A stretch of 17,176 bases of DNA from DASWRT01 sp036403035 (lineage in GTDB: Bacteria; Pseudomonadota; Alphaproteobacteria; ATCC43930; CGMCC-115725), in contig DASWRT010000363.1 of assembly GCA_036403035.1 (NCBI GenBank), positions 1 through 17,176 on the forward strand. The letters run 5' to 3'. Both the position numbers and the translations under genes were made by a program. The notes under the pieces are model-generated. The model made no database searches. It had not been told where the DNA came from and saw only the letters and a list, made by a program, of their open reading frames with translations. Every line of letters begins with the position of its first letter. Position 1 is the first letter of the stretch. Below, piece after piece: positions 1-6,936 of the stretch.

Positions 1-68
1 GGCCATGCGCCGACGGCTGCGGCTGTCATGATCACGGCGATGAGAAGGTGCCTGGCGGTTCGCGGCAT
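1..68 (-). CDS. Start of a secreted or membrane-anchored protein (partial)
   Basis: The minus strand opens an ATG frame at 68 that runs off the left edge without a stop, encoding 22 complete residues (MPRTARHLLIAVIMTAAAVGAW). A short basic start followed by a hydrophobic run looks like a signal peptide or first membrane segment. A Shine-Dalgarno sequence, GGAGGA (complement of 77-82), lies 8 bases before the ATG, which is good support for a real start. The gene begins 56 bases after the ClC stop codon on the same strand, so the two may be co-transcribed. The function cannot be told from this fragment. Confidence 0.55.
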   Translation of the reverse strand, partial: MPRTARHLLIAVIMTAAAVGAW

Positions 69-124
69 CTTGGTCGTCCTCCGGGCGGTTCCCGCCTATC
101 ATCGTCTCGACCGAGGCGATGGTG

Positions 125-2086
125 TTACTGCACGGCTGGTGGATCGTGCTGCTCTTTCGGGTCCGCGGCGGCGCGGCGGTTGCGGACCCGGCGCCGCCAC
201 GGCAGCACCGACCGGCGCCGCCGGTAGATCGCGGGGAACGGGTTGCGGTGCGGCGCCTCGGCGAAGGCGCGCACGCTCTCGACGAGCCCGGTCCCGAGAT
301 CCTCCATCCCGATCAACCCGACCACGTCGCCGACGCGCGGCACGCGCCGGGCGCCGCTGGCGACGATCACGAGGCTGCCGCCGCGCCGCGCAATGCGGCC
401 GACCACGTCGAACATCGTATCCTTCGGGCGCGCCAGCACGAAATCGCTGCGGGCGAGGTCGCCGGCCGTCGCATCCGATCGCCGCACCGCCCACAGCTTG
501 AAGCCGGGATCCAGCCGGGCGAACCCCTTCAGCCGCTCGCCGTCGGCGACCAGCACGTGGATCGTACGTCCAGTCTCGCGCAGGTTCCCGAGCATCTTGT
601 CGAGCGGCGTCGAGGCATCGACCGTCATGAAGTTCCGGTCCATCGAGTGCTCGGCATGGCGGACGAGATACATGTTCGCCTGGAGCCGGTCCGGCACATC
701 GTGCCCCTTGCGCATCAGCTTGCCGGTATAGACGCTCTCAGATGTCAATTCGCGCCGCACCGCCAGCGCCAGCGTGACGCCGACGATGAGCGGGACGATG
801 ATGTTGTAGTCGCGGGTCATCTCGAAGACCATTACGATCGCGGTCAGCGGCGCGCCGGTCGTGCCGGCGAGCATCGCCGCCATGCCGACGATCGCGAAGT
901 CTGTCACGTGCAGGTCGAGCGCCGGGAAGAGCGACTTGACGACGGTGCCGAAGGCGGCGGCGAAGGTCGCGCCGATCACCAGCGACGCCGAAAACATGCC
1001 GCCGCTGCCGCCGGAGCCGAGCGTCACCGAGGTCGCCAGCACCTTGATAAGGCAGAGAAACAGCAGGAACCAGCTGGCGCGCAACGTGCCGTGCAGGATG
1101 TCCTGGATGATCGCGTAGCTCGCGCCCTGCACGTAATAGTGGCCGGTCCAGTACTGCGTCGCGAAGATGATGCTGCCGACGATCAGCATGCCGACGGCGT
1201 GCCGCACGTACGGGCTGTTGGAGATGCGGGCGAACCCACGCTCCAGAAGTCCCTGGACCTCGATGACCGCCCAGGCACCGAGGCCGATCAGGACGCCGAG
1301 CACCGTGAAGGGGAGGAGGGCGAGGAAGCTTTCCAGGCGAAAATCGCTCGCCGGCAGGCTGAAGACCTGGAAGGTCGGCTGCAGGCCGAAGAAGAAGCGC
1401 GCGACGAAGGTCGCCGTGCCGGCGGCGATCGTCACCGGCAGGAAGGTCCGCGGACTGACTTCCGGCATCATCAGCTCGACGACGAACATCACCGCGCCGA
1501 GCGGCGTGTTGAAGGCGGCGGCGAGGCCGGCCGCCGCGCCGGACGCCACCAGCGTCATCCGCTGCCACAGCGCGAGCCGCGTCAGGATGCCGATCCGCGA
1601 GGCGATCGCCGCGCCCAGCTGGATGATCGCGGCCTCGCGTCCGACCGAGCCGCCGCTGCCGCTCTGCACGCCCGCCGCTATCGATTTGATGAAGGCCGAC
1701 GTGCCGCGGACCTTCGCCTTGCGGTAGTAGATCGCATCGATCACATCCGACACGCCCTGACCGCGTCGTTCGGCCGGCAGCGAACGGATAAGCCAGATGA
1801 CCCCCATGCCGCCGATTGTCGGCGAAAGGATCACCAGCGGACCGAGCCAGCTACTCGGCGTATGCAGGTTCGGGTCGTAGTAGAATGAAATCTGGCCGAA
1901 GAAGGCGACGTTATGGATCAGCGCGACGACGGCGCGGAACAGAAGGGCTGCGCCGCCCGTCAGCAGCCCGGCGAGGATCGCGAGTCCCGAAAGGCCGGCG
2001 AGGCCGATCGGCCGCCAGGACGGAGGCGGCGGCGCCGCCGCCGCTTCGGCGGCACCGGCGAGGGACGATTGCGGGGCGACGGCCAT
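125..2086 (-). CDS. ClC-family chloride channel/transporter with CBS region
   Basis: This 653-residue inner-membrane protein belongs to the voltage-gated chloride channel (ClC) family, which moves Cl- either passively or in exchange for H+. Many hydrophobic segments occupy about residues 25-445. The family signature GSGGSVGREAAIIQLG lies at about 142-158, with the gating glutamate at E151. A GTTGAPLTAIVMVFEMT stretch at 408-424 and SGGMFSA at 361-367 match the later conserved helices. The C-terminal 200 residues are soluble and fit a CBS-domain pair (about 470-610), as in many bacterial and eukaryotic ClCs. The first filter motif reads GQGVSD (109-114) where the classical proteins have GSGIPE, so the anion preference may differ. 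The start is ATG at 2086; its ribosome site is weak (GGTGGG). Family assignment is firm; the channel versus exchanger mode is not. Confidence 0.93.
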   Translation of the reverse strand: MAVAPQSSLAGAAEAAAAPPPPSWRPIGLAGLSGLAILAGLLTGGAALLFRAVVALIHNVAFFGQISFYYDPNLHTPSSWLGPLVILSPTIGGMGVIWLIRSLPAERRGQGVSDVIDAIYYRKAKVRGTSAFIKSIAAGVQSGSGGSVGREAAIIQLGAAIASRIGILTRLALWQRMTLVASGAAAGLAAAFNTPLGAVMFVVELMMPEVSPRTFLPVTIAAGTATFVARFFFGLQPTFQVFSLPASDFRLESFLALLPFTVLGVLIGLGAWAVIEVQGLLERGFARISNSPYVRHAVGMLIVGSIIFATQYWTGHYYVQGASYAIIQDILHGTLRASWFLLFLCLIKVLATSVTLGSGGSGGMFSASLVIGATFAAAFGTVVKSLFPALDLHVTDFAIVGMAAMLAGTTGAPLTAIVMVFEMTRDYNIIVPLIVGVTLALAVRRELTSESVYTGKLMRKGHDVPDRLQANMYLVRHAEHSMDRNFMTVDASTPLDKMLGNLRETGRTIHVLVADGERLKGFARLDPGFKLWAVRRSDATAGDLARSDFVLARPKDTMFDVVGRIARRGGSLVIVASGARRVPRVGDVVGLIGMEDLGTGLVESVRAFAEAPHRNPFPAIYRRRRSVLPWRRRVRNRRAAADPKEQHDPPAVQ

Positions 2087-2334
2087 GTACCCACCAAGTT
2101 TCCGGCTATTCCGTTAACATTTGTCCGGCCGCCATTGATCGGGCACGGCGTGGGATGCAGAAAAATATGGGAGTCGTGTCGGCCGGACCCCACATCGATC
2201 CGCGGTTGCGCCGACATCGCCGCCATGCGTTGCGCGCCGGTTTTCCCGGCACCGTGCCGCCAACGATATGTCCGCCTGCTTGTGTGCGCCATTCGGCGCG
2301 CTCCCCCCTTGGCGAGGCGGACCGTGCCGCCCGC

Positions 2335-2356
2335 CGCCGGCAGTCTGCTGCCGGCG
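2335..2356. repeat. Perfect 9-bp hairpin upstream of modA
   Basis: CGCCGGCAG (2335-2343) and CTGCCGGCG (2348-2356) are exact reverse complements around a 4-base loop (TCTG). There is no T-run on either side, so it is not a standard intrinsic terminator. It lies about 95 bases before the modA start and 45 bases before the ModE-box-like site. It could be an RNA leader structure, a protein site or chance in GC-rich DNA. Confidence 0.5.
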
Positions 2357-2400
2357 CCTGAAAGCCGTCTGCGGCGGCGGTGTCCCTGTTGCCGCGGCTG

Positions 2401-2424
2401 CGTTATATTCCGTCGTATATGCCG
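2401..2424. promoter_or_regulatory. Candidate ModE-binding site (Mo-box) before modA
   Basis: CGTTATAT (2401-2408), an 8-base spacer, then ATATGCCG (2417-2424) form an imperfect inverted repeat; the right half matches the ideal ATATAACG at 6 of 8 positions. As I recall, the ModE operator of enterobacteria has CGTTATAT half-sites with a similar spacer. The site ends 26 bases before the modA ATG, a place where a bound regulator would block transcription of the molybdate uptake genes when molybdate is plentiful. It is based on sequence likeness only. Confidence 0.5.
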
Positions 2425-2450
2425 ATCGGGATTGGACACGGAAGGACAGC

Positions 2451-3320
2451 ATGGCCGAAAGAGCAGAGCACGACGTGCGCCGATTTCCGAAAACTCGCCG
2501 CACGGTCCGCCGCGCGTTGCGACGAGGGATTTTGCGCGGCGCATGTGGCGCAGCGGTGCTGGCGGCGATCGTCCTTGTGCCCGCTGCGCCGGCTGCGGCG
2601 CAGCAGCAGCAGGACCGGCCGCCGCTGCTCGTCCTCGCGGCGGCGAGCCTCAAGAATGCGCTCGACGAGATCGGCGCGCGCTACGCGACGGAGGCCGGCG
2701 TCAGGATCGCCGCGAGCTATGCCGCCAGCGGCGTGCTGGCGCGGCAGATGGAGAACGGCGCCCCCGCCGACCTCTTCGTCTCGGCCGACCGCGAGTGGAT
2801 GGACTATGTCCAGGAACGCAAGCTGATCCGTCCCGAGACGCGCGGCGACCTGCTGAGCAACGCGCTCGTCCTGGTCGGACCGAAGGATGCCGTACCGGTG
2901 GCGATCCGGCCGGGCTTCGACCTTGCCGGCCTGCTCGGTCCCGGCGGGCGGCTGGCGATGGGCGAGCCGCGGTCGGTCCCGGCAGGACGCTATGCCGAGC
3001 AGGCGCTGACGGCGCTCAGCGTATGGGACACGGTGAAGGGCAGGGCGGCCTTTGCCGAAAACGTCCGCGCCGCGCTCGCCCTAGTGAGCCGCGGCGAGGC
3101 GCCCTATGGGGTCGTCTACCGTTCCGACGCCGCGGCCGAGCCGGGCGTCGCTGTCGCCGGCACTTTCCCGGAGGACTCGCACCCGCCGATCGTCTACCCG
3201 GCGGCGGTCGCCGCCTCGACCGGCAGGGCGGACGACGCCGCCGCCTTCCTCGCATGGCTGCGGTCGCCGGCGGCGCGGGCGTCTTTCGAGAAGCAGGGCT
3301 TCACCGTCATCGGCGAATGA
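2451..3320 (+). CDS. modA: Molybdate ABC transporter, periplasmic binding protein ModA
   Basis: This 289-residue protein captures molybdate (and probably tungstate) in the periplasm and hands it to ModB. A basic N-terminal region followed by a hydrophobic stretch ending APAAA (about 45-50) looks like a signal peptide with an unusually long positively charged head. The mature part begins LLVLAAASLKNALDEI (59-74), the standard ModA opening with an oxyanion-binding serine at S66, then SGVLARQMENGAPADLF (93-109), the second binding serine region, and VPAGRYAEQAL (176-186). I chose ATG 2451 because GGAAGGA (2440-2446) precedes it; an upstream start at 2268 would add a non-signal GC-rich leader. 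It is first in a modABC operon, with modB starting 10 bases after its stop. Confidence 0.93.
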   Translation: MAERAEHDVRRFPKTRRTVRRALRRGILRGACGAAVLAAIVLVPAAPAAAQQQQDRPPLLVLAAASLKNALDEIGARYATEAGVRIAASYAASGVLARQMENGAPADLFVSADREWMDYVQERKLIRPETRGDLLSNALVLVGPKDAVPVAIRPGFDLAGLLGPGGRLAMGEPRSVPAGRYAEQALTALSVWDTVKGRAAFAENVRAALALVSRGEAPYGVVYRSDAAAEPGVAVAGTFPEDSHPPIVYPAAVAASTGRADDAAAFLAWLRSPAARASFEKQGFTVIGE

Positions 3321-3330
3321 GCGGCGTCCT

Positions 3331-4026
3331 GTGCTTTCCCTGACTCCCGAGGAAACCGACGCGATCCGCCTCAGCCTGCGCGTCGCGGTCTGGGCGACGC
3401 TGTGCAGCCTGCCGCCGGGCGTCGCCGTCGCACTGCTGCTGGCGCGCGGGCGCTTCTGGGGCAAGGGGCTGCTCGACGGGTTCGTCCATCTGCCGCTGGT
3501 GCTGCCGCCGGTCGTCACCGGCTACGCGCTCCTCCTGCTGTTCGGCCGCCGCGGCCCGCTCGGCCGCCTCCTTATCGAGACGGTCGGGCTCGTCTTCGCC
3601 TTCCGCTGGACCGGCGCCGCGCTTGCCTCGGCGGTGATGGGCTTCCCGCTGATGGTGCGGGCGATCCGGCTCTCGATCGAGGCGGTCGACCGCAAGCTGG
3701 AGCAGGCTGCCGGCACGCTCGGCGCGAGCCCCGCCTGGACCTTCCTCGTCGTCACGCTGCCGCTGATCCTGCCGGGCATCCTTGCGGGTGCGATGCTCGC
3801 TTTCGCCAAGAGCCTCGGCGAGTTCGGCGCGACGATCACCTTCGTCTCGAACATCCCCGGCGAGACGCGCACGCTTTCGGCCGCGATCTACACGCTGACC
3901 CAGGTTCCCGGCGGCGATGCCGCCGCGCTCCGCCTTGCCGCCGTTTCGGTCGCGATCTCGATGGCGGCGTTGCTGCTTTCCGAGCTGCTGGCGCGGCGCG
4001 TCGGCCGGCGGCTTGCCGGACTGTGA
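3331..4026 (+). CDS. modB: Molybdate ABC transporter permease ModB
   Basis: This 231-residue inner-membrane permease forms the channel of the molybdate importer. Hydrophobic segments lie at about 13-38, 50-72, 85-107, 137-160 and 203-222, the usual five for ModB. The coupling (EAA) loop that docks on ModC reads EQAAGTLGASPAWTFLVVTL (124-143), followed by PLILPGI (144-150). FAKSLGEFGAT (158-168) is a further conserved ModB stretch. The start is most likely GTG at 3331 (VLSLTPEETD), because the region before it is modA in another frame. The ribosome site is poor, which fits translational coupling to modA 10 bases upstream. The stop is followed after 25 bases by modC. Confidence 0.92.
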   Translation: MLSLTPEETDAIRLSLRVAVWATLCSLPPGVAVALLLARGRFWGKGLLDGFVHLPLVLPPVVTGYALLLLFGRRGPLGRLLIETVGLVFAFRWTGAALASAVMGFPLMVRAIRLSIEAVDRKLEQAAGTLGASPAWTFLVVTLPLILPGILAGAMLAFAKSLGEFGATITFVSNIPGETRTLSAAIYTLTQVPGGDAAALRLAAVSVAISMAALLLSELLARRVGRRLAGL

Positions 4027-4051
4027 GCAGGGGAGGAGGCCGAGCCCGCCG

Positions 4052-5197
4052 ATGATCGAGGTCGAAGTCGCCCGCCGTCTCGGACCGCGCTTCGCGCTCG
4101 ACGTGCGCTTCGCGACCGAAGGCGGCTTGACCGCGCTGTTCGGCCGCTCCGGCGCCGGCAAGACCTCCGTCGTCAACATGGTCGCCGGCCTCGTCCGGCC
4201 GGAGCGGGGGCGCATCGTCGTCGATGGCGTCACGCTGGTCGACACCGAGCGCGGCGTCTTCGTGCCGGCGCACCGGCGCCGCATCGGCTACGTGTTCCAG
4301 GAGGCGCGACTCTTCCCGCACCTGACGGTGCGCGGCAACCTGCTGTTCGGCCGCTGGTTCACGCCGCGGGACGAGCGCTACGGCAAGCTCGATGCGGTCG
4401 TCGACCTGCTCGGCATCGGGCACCTGCTCGACCGGCGGCCGGGCCGGCTTTCCGGCGGCGAGCGGCAGCGCGTCGCGATCGGCCGCGCCCTGCTCGCGAG
4501 TCCGCGCCTTTTGTTGATGGACGAGCCGCTCGCCTCCCTGGACGGGCCGCGCAAGGAGGAGATCCTCCCTTATATCGAACGGCTGCGAGATGAGGTCCGT
4601 GTCCCGATCGTCTATGTCAGCCACGCCGTTTCCGAGGTCGCGCGTCTCGCGACGACTCTGGTGCTGATGTCGGACGGCCGGGTGGAGGCGACCGGTTCCA
4701 TCGCCGAGCTGTTCGCGCGGCTCGACCTCTATCCGCTGACCGGCCGGTTCGAGGCCGGCGCGGTGCTGGAGATGCACGTTGCCGCGCACGAGCCGGCCGA
4801 CCGGCTGACGCTGCTGTGCGGGCCGGCCGGCGACCTGCGTGTGCCGATGCTCGACGACCGCCGCCACATGCCGGGCGCGACGGTTCGCATCCGCATCCGT
4901 GCCCGCGACGTGATCCTCGCCGTTGCGCCGCCGCAGGGCTTGAGCGCCCTCAACGTCCTCAAGGGCAGCGTTGCCGAGATTGCACCGGGCGAGCCCGGCA
5001 GCGCGCAAGTGGACGTGCGTCTCGCGCTCGGCGGCGGCGAGAGCCTGATCGCCCGGATCACGCACCGCTCGGTCCGCACGCTCGGCGTTGCACCCGGACG
5101 CGAAGTCTATGCCGTCATCAAGACCGTGGCGTTCGATCGCCGCAGCCTCGGATGGGGCGGCGATTACGGGCGAGGCGACGAGGCCGTCGAGATATAG
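4052..5197 (+). CDS. modC: Molybdate ABC transporter ATP-binding protein ModC
   Basis: This 381-residue cytoplasmic ATPase drives molybdate import through ModB. All ATPase motifs are intact: Walker A GRSGAGKT (31-38), Q-loop glutamine Q83 in VFQEARLFPH, signature LSGGERQRVAIGRAL (133-147), Walker B LLLMDEP (153-159) and switch histidine H191. The C-terminal 80 residues, from SALNVLKGSVAEI (298-310), match the Mop/TOBE oxyanion-binding domain typical of ModC, which lets cellular molybdate feed back on transport. ATG 4052 follows a strong GGGAGGAGG (4031-4039), though the spacing is long at 12 bases. It is the last gene of modABC; no clear terminator follows. Length and order match the family. 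Confidence 0.95.
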   Translation: MIEVEVARRLGPRFALDVRFATEGGLTALFGRSGAGKTSVVNMVAGLVRPERGRIVVDGVTLVDTERGVFVPAHRRRIGYVFQEARLFPHLTVRGNLLFGRWFTPRDERYGKLDAVVDLLGIGHLLDRRPGRLSGGERQRVAIGRALLASPRLLLMDEPLASLDGPRKEEILPYIERLRDEVRVPIVYVSHAVSEVARLATTLVLMSDGRVEATGSIAELFARLDLYPLTGRFEAGAVLEMHVAAHEPADRLTLLCGPAGDLRVPMLDDRRHMPGATVRIRIRARDVILAVAPPQGLSALNVLKGSVAEIAPGEPGSAQVDVRLALGGGESLIARITHRSVRTLGVAPGREVYAVIKTVAFDRRSLGWGGDYGRGDEAVEI

Positions 5198-5257
5198 GGC
5201 GGTCCGGACTGTCGGCTTGCGGCAACCCCGCCGGTGCTGTTGTCCCGCTGCCTCGGA

Positions 5258-5273
5258 TGCAGAACATTCTGCA
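5258..5273. promoter_or_regulatory. 16-base palindrome, candidate operator of the toxin-antitoxin operon
   Basis: TGCAGAA and TTCTGCA are exact reverse complements around a 2-base centre (CA). The palindrome ends 30 bases before the -35 element of the promoter for the Hsp20-Xre/RES pair and about 80 bases before the ATG. Xre-type antitoxins commonly repress their own operons by binding palindromes near the promoter, so this is a reasonable operator. There is no T-run, so it is unlikely to be the modC terminator. Confidence 0.5.
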
Positions 5274-5303
5274 ACCACAGGTCGAAGCAGGAACAGGTTT
5301 GCG

Positions 5304-5331
5304 TTGACGTAGCAAAATGCCGATGTATCAT
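5304..5331 (+). promoter_or_regulatory. Promoter of the Hsp20-Xre/RES operon
   Basis: TTGACG (5304-5309) and TATCAT (5326-5331) are separated by 16 bases and resemble a housekeeping sigma-70 promoter. Transcription would start near 5338, leaving a leader of only about 16 bases before ATG 5354. An ATG at 5330 falls inside the -10 element and so is unlikely to be the start. Heat-shock sigma factor (RpoH) sites in alphaproteobacteria also carry a TTGA-type -35, so RpoH use cannot be excluded. Confidence 0.55.
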
Positions 5332-5353
5332 GGGCAAATTGCTGAGGTGGGTC

Positions 5354-6460
5354 ATGGCGGCAAAAATTCCAGTCCCCGACATATTCAACGACAGCCCGGC
5401 TTCGCCTGCCGGCGGCGTTGGCGCCGATCAGTTCCCGGCGCTGCGCCGTGAAATGAACCGGTTGTTCGATGAAATGCTCCGTGGCCTTGGGCCGTCGATG
5501 ATCGCCGTGGGCAGCACCGCGGCGATGCCGCCGGTGAATGTGAGCGAGGACGATCGTGAGTTCCGCATCTCTGCCGAATTGCCCGGCGTGAACGAAAAGG
5601 ACGTCGAGATCACGCTGCAAGACGATGTCCTGACGATCCGCGGCGAAAAGGCCGAACGTGAGGACCGGCAGCGCAGCTATCACATGGCGGAACGGTCTTT
5701 CGGCGCCTTCGCACGTACGCTGCGCCTGCCCTTTGCGGTCCAGCCGGACGAGGTGCAGGCGTCGTTCGAGAACGGCGTCCTCACGGTGACGCTTCCCAAG
5801 CCTGCCCTGGATCCGCGGAACGCGTATCGCATCCAGGTCCGTCCAAGCGGCGGCGGGGCGACGGCGCGCATCGGGGAAGGCATGCCCGATCCGGCATTTG
5901 CCGCGGCGGCGTCCGGCGTTGCGGATGAGCAGCGCTACCAAGGGACCGCCGAAGGAGCCGTGCCACGCTACGAGGTGCAACCCGGTGGCCTCGCAACCTT
6001 TGCCTCTGATGCGGACCGGATCATGTCGAGCGACGCCCGGGAAGACCCGTTCATCGCCCGGGTCTGCGCCAAGCTCGGGTTGCAGCCGCTTCGCTCCGAC
6101 GTGGAACTGCTTGAGCAGGTCGAGCGAGGGCTTCCGGTCGACGCGGTCCGCGCTCTCGCCGGGAGCGGCGCAAGTCAGGCCGAGGTCTATGAACTCGTCA
6201 TTCCGCGACGGACTATGGATCATCGGACTGCCAACGGGCAGCCGCTGACGCGGGACGAGTCGGATAAGCTGGTGCGGGTGGCACGGGTGATCGCGCTCGC
6301 CGAAATCGTCTTCGGCGATCCGGCCAAGGCGGAGCGCTGGCTGCGCAAGCCCAAGACCCGGCTCGCCGGCGGCTTGCCGATGCAGCGCCTTGCCACCGAT
6401 ATGGGAGCCCGCTTGGTCGAGGAAATGCTGCAGCAGATCGATCACGGCATAGCCGCCTGA
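5354..6460 (+). CDS. Hsp20 small heat shock protein fused to Xre/MbcA/ParS-type antitoxin
   Basis: This single 368-residue frame encodes two proteins usually found apart. Residues 26-45 (LRREMNRLFDEML) and the alpha-crystallin domain at about 58-150, with ENGVLTVTLPKP at 139-150, form a complete class A Hsp20. The oligomerisation tail motif I-Q-V follows at 160-162. After an Ala/Gly-rich linker (about 165-229), residues 230-310 resemble an Xre-type helix-turn-helix antitoxin (VCAKLGLQPLRSDVELLEQV, ESDKLVRVARVIALAE). Residues 311-368 fit the MbcA/ParS toxin-binding region (VFGDPAKAERWLRKP ... GARLVEEMLQQIDHGI). Hsp20 holds unfolded proteins; Xre antitoxins neutralise RES toxins and repress their operon. 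The RES gene overlaps the stop codon by one base. ATG 5354 follows GAGGTG at good spacing. Both halves look intact, with no sign of a frameshift. The fusion is seen directly; its joint function is inferred. Confidence 0.92.
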   Translation: MAAKIPVPDIFNDSPASPAGGVGADQFPALRREMNRLFDEMLRGLGPSMIAVGSTAAMPPVNVSEDDREFRISAELPGVNEKDVEITLQDDVLTIRGEKAEREDRQRSYHMAERSFGAFARTLRLPFAVQPDEVQASFENGVLTVTLPKPALDPRNAYRIQVRPSGGGATARIGEGMPDPAFAAAASGVADEQRYQGTAEGAVPRYEVQPGGLATFASDADRIMSSDAREDPFIARVCAKLGLQPLRSDVELLEQVERGLPVDAVRALAGSGASQAEVYELVIPRRTMDHRTANGQPLTRDESDKLVRVARVIALAEIVFGDPAKAERWLRKPKTRLAGGLPMQRLATDMGARLVEEMLQQIDHGIAA

Positions 6461-6924
6461 TGATCGTCTGGCGGGTAAGCAATTACACGTCGCTTGACGG
6501 ATTAGGGGGATTGAAGGCTTCAGGTCGATGGCACACGAAGGGCCGGCCGGTCGTATATTGTGCGACTACGCCGGCGGCAGCCTTGCTTGAAATCCTCGTG
6601 CACCTTGAGATCGATTTCGAAGACGTGCCGGAGGCGTACAAGTTCTTGATGATCAGCGGCCCTGACGATGCGTGGCTCTCGCGACAAGTCGATCGGGAAG
6701 CGCTGCCGGCGGGTTGGGAGGACGATGAGGCCCTTACCCGATCCATCGGCGATCACTGGCTCGAAAGCGCCGAGGGAGCGCTTCTTTGGGTGCCTAGCAA
6801 GATCGTGCCGTCCACCCACAATGTCCTATTGAACCCGCTGCATCCCGACAGCCGCGCTTTCCATATCGTCGACGTCACCGAGCACCCTTTTGATCGGCGC
6901 CTCTTGAAAGTGCTGCGGCAGTAA
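6460..6924 (+). CDS. RES-domain toxin (NAD+-degrading type II toxin)
   Basis: This 154-residue cytoplasmic protein is a full-length RES-domain protein, the toxin of Xre/RES (ParS/ParT, MbcA/MbcT) pairs; characterised members deplete cellular NAD+. The family pattern is plain: WRV (4-6), SGRWHTKGRPVVYCATTPAA (21-40) with R23 and Y33, ALLEILVHLE (41-50) with E44, then VPSKIVPSTHNVLLNPLHPD (111-130) with S113 and N121. The Arg, Glu and Ser that give the domain its name are therefore present, so the toxin is probably active. Its ATG (6460-6462) overlaps the antitoxin TGA (6458-6460), implying translational coupling and a lower or dependent expression. No separate ribosome site is evident. The mate is the Hsp20-fused antitoxin just upstream. 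Confidence 0.92.
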   Translation: MIVWRVSNYTSLDGLGGLKASGRWHTKGRPVVYCATTPAAALLEILVHLEIDFEDVPEAYKFLMISGPDDAWLSRQVDREALPAGWEDDEALTRSIGDHWLESAEGALLWVPSKIVPSTHNVLLNPLHPDSRAFHIVDVTEHPFDRRLLKVLRQ

Positions 6925-6936
6925 CACCATCGGCCG

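Larger units (their letters stand above)
2087..2450. other. Divergent intergenic region between clc and modA
   Basis: This 364-base gap separates two divergently transcribed genes and should hold both promoters. I see no convincing protein gene in it; long frames through it lack ribosome sites and family resemblance. It holds a perfect hairpin (2335-2356) and a ModE-box-like inverted repeat (2401-2424), described separately. No clear -35/-10 pair could be assigned for clc. Confidence 0.6.

Noticed and set aside
119..1888. 589-residue plus-strand frame opposite the ClC gene
   Set aside because: Low-complexity charged translation antisense to a well-supported membrane protein; no ribosome site.
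5258..5273. Palindrome as the modC terminator
   Set aside because: No T-run follows, the stem is only 7 bases with a 2-base centre, and it fits an operator better.
5234..5353. Longer N-terminus for the Hsp20 fusion (starts at 5234 or 5330)
   Set aside because: The upstream starts fall before or inside the promoter elements, whereas ATG 5354 has a good ribosome site and the residues after it suit an Hsp20 N-terminus.
3836..6445. 869-residue open frame on the minus strand across modB, modC and the Hsp20 fusion
   Set aside because: It is antisense to genes with clear family motifs, is rich in Arg, His and Ala with no family likeness, and arises from GC-rich third positions.
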